Shown here: positions 35,317-40,326 of the stretch, one piece after another
Layout of the letters: every line of letters begins with the position of its first letter
Position numbering within the stretch: the stretch's first letter is position 1
Assembly: GCF_000499385.1 (NCBI RefSeq)
Contig: NW_013653533.1
Coordinates: 1-40,326 of the forward strand
Direction of reading: 5' to 3'
Origin: Eimeria necatrix
Taxonomy: Eukaryota; Apicomplexa; Conoidasida; Eucoccidiorida; Eimeriidae
DNA length: 40,326 nt
Notes under the pieces: model-generated
Database searches by the model: none
Seen by the model: only the letters and a program-made list of their open reading frames with translations
Told to the model about the DNA's origin: nothing
Translations under genes and position numbers: made by a program

Positions 35317-38300
35317 TCTCCTTGGAAATTAAAGTGCTTTAAAGTCATGTGGGGAATGCCTGCTTCACGAAGCCGTAAATGCCCTGCGTCCAGTTCTTCG
35401 TTCACCACTTTAACACCCTCCACACAATTATTGCAAATGTGGCTGCAGTGCCTGAGAAGGGCGAGAAAACCAAACGCCTGTAGCATAAAGCATATTTGGT
35501 TACAATGCACAACTCACTGCGCTCTACGAATGGCAAATAATAGGTTGGGTGCGCGTGCTGGGTTTACTTGTGTTCCTTAGGCACACGGAAAATATTTTTA
35601 TTACTATGACAAAATGTGTGATGGAAACGAAAGTCTCACCAATGGCTACCAGGGCAATCAGTTAAAATTTTGATGGAAGGGGCTATTTTTGGCGCTTCAG
35701 CTTTAGTGGGAAGCCCTTGTGCATTTCAAAACAAAATATGAGAAAATATTCACTTCTTGATACTCACACATAGAACGCTTCGTCGATCTAGTAATCGCAG
35801 TTGGGCGCCCACAATGTTTGTGCTCACCAACTCAAGGCAGATAAGACGTGCATGGTACGCTGTCTGAGTATATACTTCACGTTGTATACTATGCTAACTC
35901 CGAAGGTTTTTGAGTGTATTGACTATAAGAAAACTTCAATTCGACTAGATCAACCACGCAACTGAAACTCGCAAATCAGCATTGGATGTAGGTATTCTTT
36001 CCAAGCACAAAGTTGCAATCAGGCCGCCGAAAACGCTGGTTTAAAGGCATATTGCATATTCAAACCGCGCAAGCTTCACGGGACACTAGAAGCAAATTTA
36101 TCGTCGTTAGCAATTTCGCGAAGGAGGTTCTGAACAATTTGCTTACTAGTGTACGCGTTGAGACCTACAGGCAAAAGCGTGCGACTGTGTGACATACAAG
36201 CTGCGTACGCGTTGTGGTGTGCTTTGGCAGCCTCTGCTGTGCATCCTGGCAGGGCCGCACTTACAGGTACGAAAAAGCAAGCGCGCTTCTTTCAGTAGCG
36301 TTCTTTTGACAAAAAAAACCATGTCTCTCCTTGGGAAGGAACCATCGTGCTTGCATGAATACCTTGCCCCAATACGTGCATGCAATTCCCCTATTCGAAA
36401 GCAGCCTTGCTGCTATGCACACACGCCCCCGCTGCCACGCTTTCGATGCACCCTCCAGGCGAAGGTCACACAACCACGTCTGCAGCATCTGGAAACCACT
36501 GCAACCTTATTTACCGCACTAAATGGCTGATTTAGAAACTGCAAAGCTGTTGCCGTACGTCCTCAAGTATTCGGAGAATTATTGTCTGCGTAGTGACTTT
36601 GACTAGTTGCGTACAAAATACTTACAAGGCCCTCCAAGATTATTTTTCACGCTCAAGTATCGAATGGTACACAAATCGTACAAATGAAACGCCTAAAAAA
36701 CAAGCCACAACGTCACACGCAACAGCGACAGGATACCACAGCCAGTAGACAAAGAGGCACTTTAAGTGTCAGCACTGCACACTGTAAAGCCATGTCAAGC
36801 AGAACCTACCGCGATATTGCATGGCAGCTTAGTCACGTGTAATACCAAAAGCTGATTCGCAAAAATGCACGAAACTCAGAGCATGCCCCAGGTTTGCATG
36901 CTCATTTTGCTCTGCTTTGAACGCCTTACAAGTATAGCGATACAAAACGCATCCCGTACCAGAGAAAGGCCACTTCTCCAACGCATTATGCCGTATGTAC
37001 TTTGCTTGGAATGCACGGGTAACAGCGGCATTAAGCTGAGTAATCACTGCAGAGCAGAAAGAGGTGGAGGCAGTCGTTGGCAGCAGCAGTTGCATTTGCT
37101 CTAAGTACTTGTTTTGATGTTTTGGGCCTGAGTTGAGCTTTTAGCCAACCTTCATTTTGTGAGGCAGATGATCTATTAAGAGCCTACCAGCCTCCTGCAC
37201 TGCATACATTTTATTATGAAGAGGTACTTGACAGAGCCTAGCATGCGGCGAAAATAGTTCCTCTTAGGATGGCCACTATTAGCTCACTGCCTTTACAGTG
37301 GTGTATGGAAGTAGACGCATATACCTCGCGTCTTACTTTAGATAGCCTGCGGTGCTTCACTCATTCAGCACGTATAATGAAACTGCAACGAGCGGGCTCG
37401 TGAGCTTATTCACCAACAAAAGACACTATATTCAATTCAAAATGTAGGTGATTGGTGTATTGCATTGGTGGAGCATTTCGTTCTGGTGAAGATTAAAAGA
37501 TAATGAGGCTCGAAGGCTTGTAACAAATGCTGAGCATGCCTTGTAAACACCTTTTGTCTCTTAATGCATAAAATTCCGCGCGTGAATAACGCTTACAATT
37601 TTTGACACGCCATTGCAGAATTATTCCCTCACTAGCTGAAAAGCGTTTCACGAGCTACTTTGGGCATAAAAGTTCAACGACTGTCCGCTATGCAAGAATT
37701 CCGACCGCACAGCTAGGCTACTGTTGGACATATGCTGCAGTATTTTGTGAAGCGAATAGTTGGAGAGGATATGCGCTGCCCTCAAGCTTTACATTTATCC
37801 CGTTTCTTCGAAGTCTCTGAATCCTCAGGGATGTTTACTATCGACTAGCTACACGAACACTGATCGAAGGGAATCAACATCAATGCAAGGCCTAAAACAA
37901 ACAGATACTAACCGTACCAGACCCATTTCAAACATCAACCGAACTGCTGAGCGTCCTAATTTCGGTGCATAGGTATCACTAAATAGTCGAAAAAATCACT
38001 GGCATGTAAATGGAAGTATACTCATGAGAACTCATATTCCAAAGAACTAACAAATGTTGAATAGCAGCCGTACGGTCCAACCGCGAACTGCATCGCTGTC
38101 ACAAATGCGCAAAAAGTGCTTATTTTTCAACAGTTTTCGACTTCACAACGCGCAGCGTGAGGGACATCGATAAAGATGGTGCCAGCACAAAACGTGCGTC
38201 GGAGTACCGAAACATTTATTTTACAAAATATTTCACCTACCTTCTGAGCCAGATAACATGCCGCACGTGAATTTAAAGTTCGCATGCATCAACCGAATTT

Positions 38301-40326
38301 AAGCGTGCCGTATCGTTCCTAGCTCGCCGCAATTTTCACGAAAAGCAGGCGACAATGCGACAGGCCTTCTATAAAACCACGGAAATTAAATCTCGGCTTC
38401 TCCAAAGCCAGCATCTACCGAACGTTTCCCGCGTTAGTTCGCCTTTCCTTTGCGTGTATCTGGAGTGCCAGGAATTGCCGCTGTTGTAAGGTGCATATCT
38501 GGAGAGCACCAAATCACTATGCCGCGCATTCACATAAATTCGTAATACGCAGGACGATAAGAATTACCGGGCATAATAAAGCCGGATGTTTCTTCGCGCT
38601 TTGGCACAAGAGATTCGGAGAGAGAGAAAATAACGCACGACAATTATGCATGTTTCTGAAAACCGCAACTCGGAGTGTGCAATAAAGGTATGGCGTTATC
38701 GTGCTACAAAAATGCCGTTTACAGGGGCTGCATCATGAAGCTTCGGAGATTCTAGAACGTGCCGGTTAGTTAAAGATTGTCAAGGTCCGCAAACGCTCCC
38801 TTTTTCAAAGCAGTGTTATCTTTAGTCGCTTCGAATTCCTCGTCGCATGCAAGGGCGACACACCCTCTGAAATGAATAAATATCGTGGCACTTGGTAACA
38901 AATGCCAATAGTGCTTTGCTTTGAGAGTCCCCGATTCTACAGTGCCATGAGCTAAAATTAGATTGCATCATATCCAGTGCTTTCTTGTCCAGTAAGAGGG
39001 TATTTGATGGATCATCAAGTCTTTCAAACCTGGTCAAAGGACAACGAAGAGACGGCCTCTGCTGCATTCCTGTCTCACAAGGCTTCTAATGCTGGTTAAA
39101 GAAGCATAACTTTGCCAATTAGCAGGTAACTACAAAACAGAAAAACTTTCTTCATGCTTGCCAGTTAAGAATTTTCAACGCCACTATTTTAAGAAAAGGA
39201 AAGAAAACTTGTGGCCAGGATTACTTGAACGTGCTCGTGCATGTGCATGGCCTGAGTGCGAACTGTGGATAAACAATCACTCCAAATTTCGAGCTGATGA
39301 CATGCGCTTTAAAAATATCTATCACCAACGTACAGCAACGTGGCAAGCATCTTATTCAGCTTCTGTATTCGGCACAAGGGAATATGCCCGTTCGTCACTA
39401 GCGGGCCAAGGTCAATCGATCCACTCTAAAATCAGACTAAAGGAATATGACGTACTCAAGCGAAACGAGCACTTTTTCTGCGTTTGCAAAGATATGCCGG
39501 TAAACAAGAAATGCACAACAAGCGCATAAGTATGCCCACTTTCGGAACTAATATTTCTCAGCGATTGCTGCGTGATGCATAATACTGCATGGCATTCCGG
39601 AATTTCGACAACGGGAAGGAAACCAAACTGCTCGTATCTAGACAAGGCAGGTTCCCCAAATAAGCTGCATGCAATGCGTGTTCGCAAGAGTTCAACACCA
39701 AGCCATGGACGCAGCCAATAATGCATAATCAATCGTCGTGCTCGTGCATTAGCCCTATAAAGTATATAGCACTGCTCTGCATTTTTCAACAACCCGCACA
39801 TCACTAGAGGTGAATCTGGATTTTGCGCACCATCTGCAGAAACATACCATGTCTTACGCTTCCATACCAACAATTCGCACCCTCTTGCCTACTGACAAGC
39901 GGACCACGCTCCCTCATATAAGCAGGGAATGCTTATCGTATCGACGTTTACAGTATCAGTAACATCATAAACTCATGTGCATACGCAGTCCGCCCCCCAA
40001 AGTGAAATGCCTGCTTAACACGCCGAAATGACGAACAATCTGGATCATGAGACGAATGCGCGACGTGCCCGTGTGTGATGCATTTGTGACACCACCCTGC
40101 AGGATATTGCAGCTGCGAGAACGCCCCACCAAATTCGAGACACCCCATAATAAGGGCTTGCTTCACAATTACCTCCTGTCTAGCGTCGCAAAACCCTGCT
40201 CGCAAGCATACCCTCCCCGACGCTGCTTGAAAAGCTGCAATAAGTAAGCCGCACAAACAATGCAGAGAAAACGTAGTAAAGAAAGCTACCACCGCTTCAA
40301 ACTATGCTGCAAGCGCCTTGCTGCCG
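35317..40326. other. No recognisable gene to the window end
   Basis: The largest open frames are 153 codons on the minus strand (39412-39873) and 123 codons on the plus strand (39158-39529), and the two overlap. A 114-codon minus frame sits at 39948-40292. None contains a motif I can place. A minus-strand stretch at 35300-35477, preceded by a plausible AG acceptor, encodes a protein-like peptide and could be an exon. No RNA genes or notable repeats were seen in this part. Confidence 0.5.

Noticed and set aside
39412..39873. 153-codon minus-strand frame as a gene
   Set aside because: There is no recognisable motif, it overlaps a 123-codon frame on the other strand, and its length is within what chance allows in 40 kb.

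Overview
The window looks like nuclear, gene-poor DNA from a eukaryote that has, or once had, an apicoplast-type plastid. An apicomplexan, perhaps a coccidian, or a chromerid relative would fit best. There is no bacterial gene layout: the longest open frame is 163 codons, about what chance gives in 40 kb of this composition, and no frame carries a protein I recognise with confidence. The lineage call rests almost entirely on one block near 34.2-35.3 kb and stays tentative.

Layout. Positions 1-421 hold two copies of a 253-bp tandem repeat, with the array running off the left edge. From there to about 16.8 kb the sequence is non-coding as far as I can see. It contains a 42-nt direct duplication (12415 and 12700), a hairpin at 14.9 kb and one zinc-finger-like peptide remnant (14.4-14.6 kb). 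Two old, diverged copies of a repeat about 0.7-0.95 kb long lie in direct orientation at about 16780-17717 and 19168-19855. A perfect 12-bp palindrome with a related direct copy sits between them. From 19.9 to 34.2 kb I see only small local duplications (27, 10, 38 and 59 bp units), short hairpins and a few protein-like open stretches.

At 34192-34378 (+) lies the 3' end of a plastid/bacterial-type small-subunit rRNA, with the decoding-region sequence and two preserved helices. It stops abruptly, and an AT-rich stretch follows. On the minus strand at 35.0-35.3 kb there are then tRNA sequences: a well-folded class II tRNA-Leu-like gene with an enlarged anticodon loop, a decayed Met-like tRNA on one side and the 3' half of a Cys-like tRNA on the other. 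The order Cys-Leu-Met matches my recollection of an apicoplast tRNA cluster. The rRNA belongs to a different part of that genome, so the block reads best as a mosaic nuclear insertion of plastid DNA (NUPT).

From 35.3 kb to the end I see only short open frames and no recognisable gene. No pathway, operon or defence system can be reconstructed here. The main points of interest are the plastid mosaic, the tRNA-Leu loop and the old repeat family.
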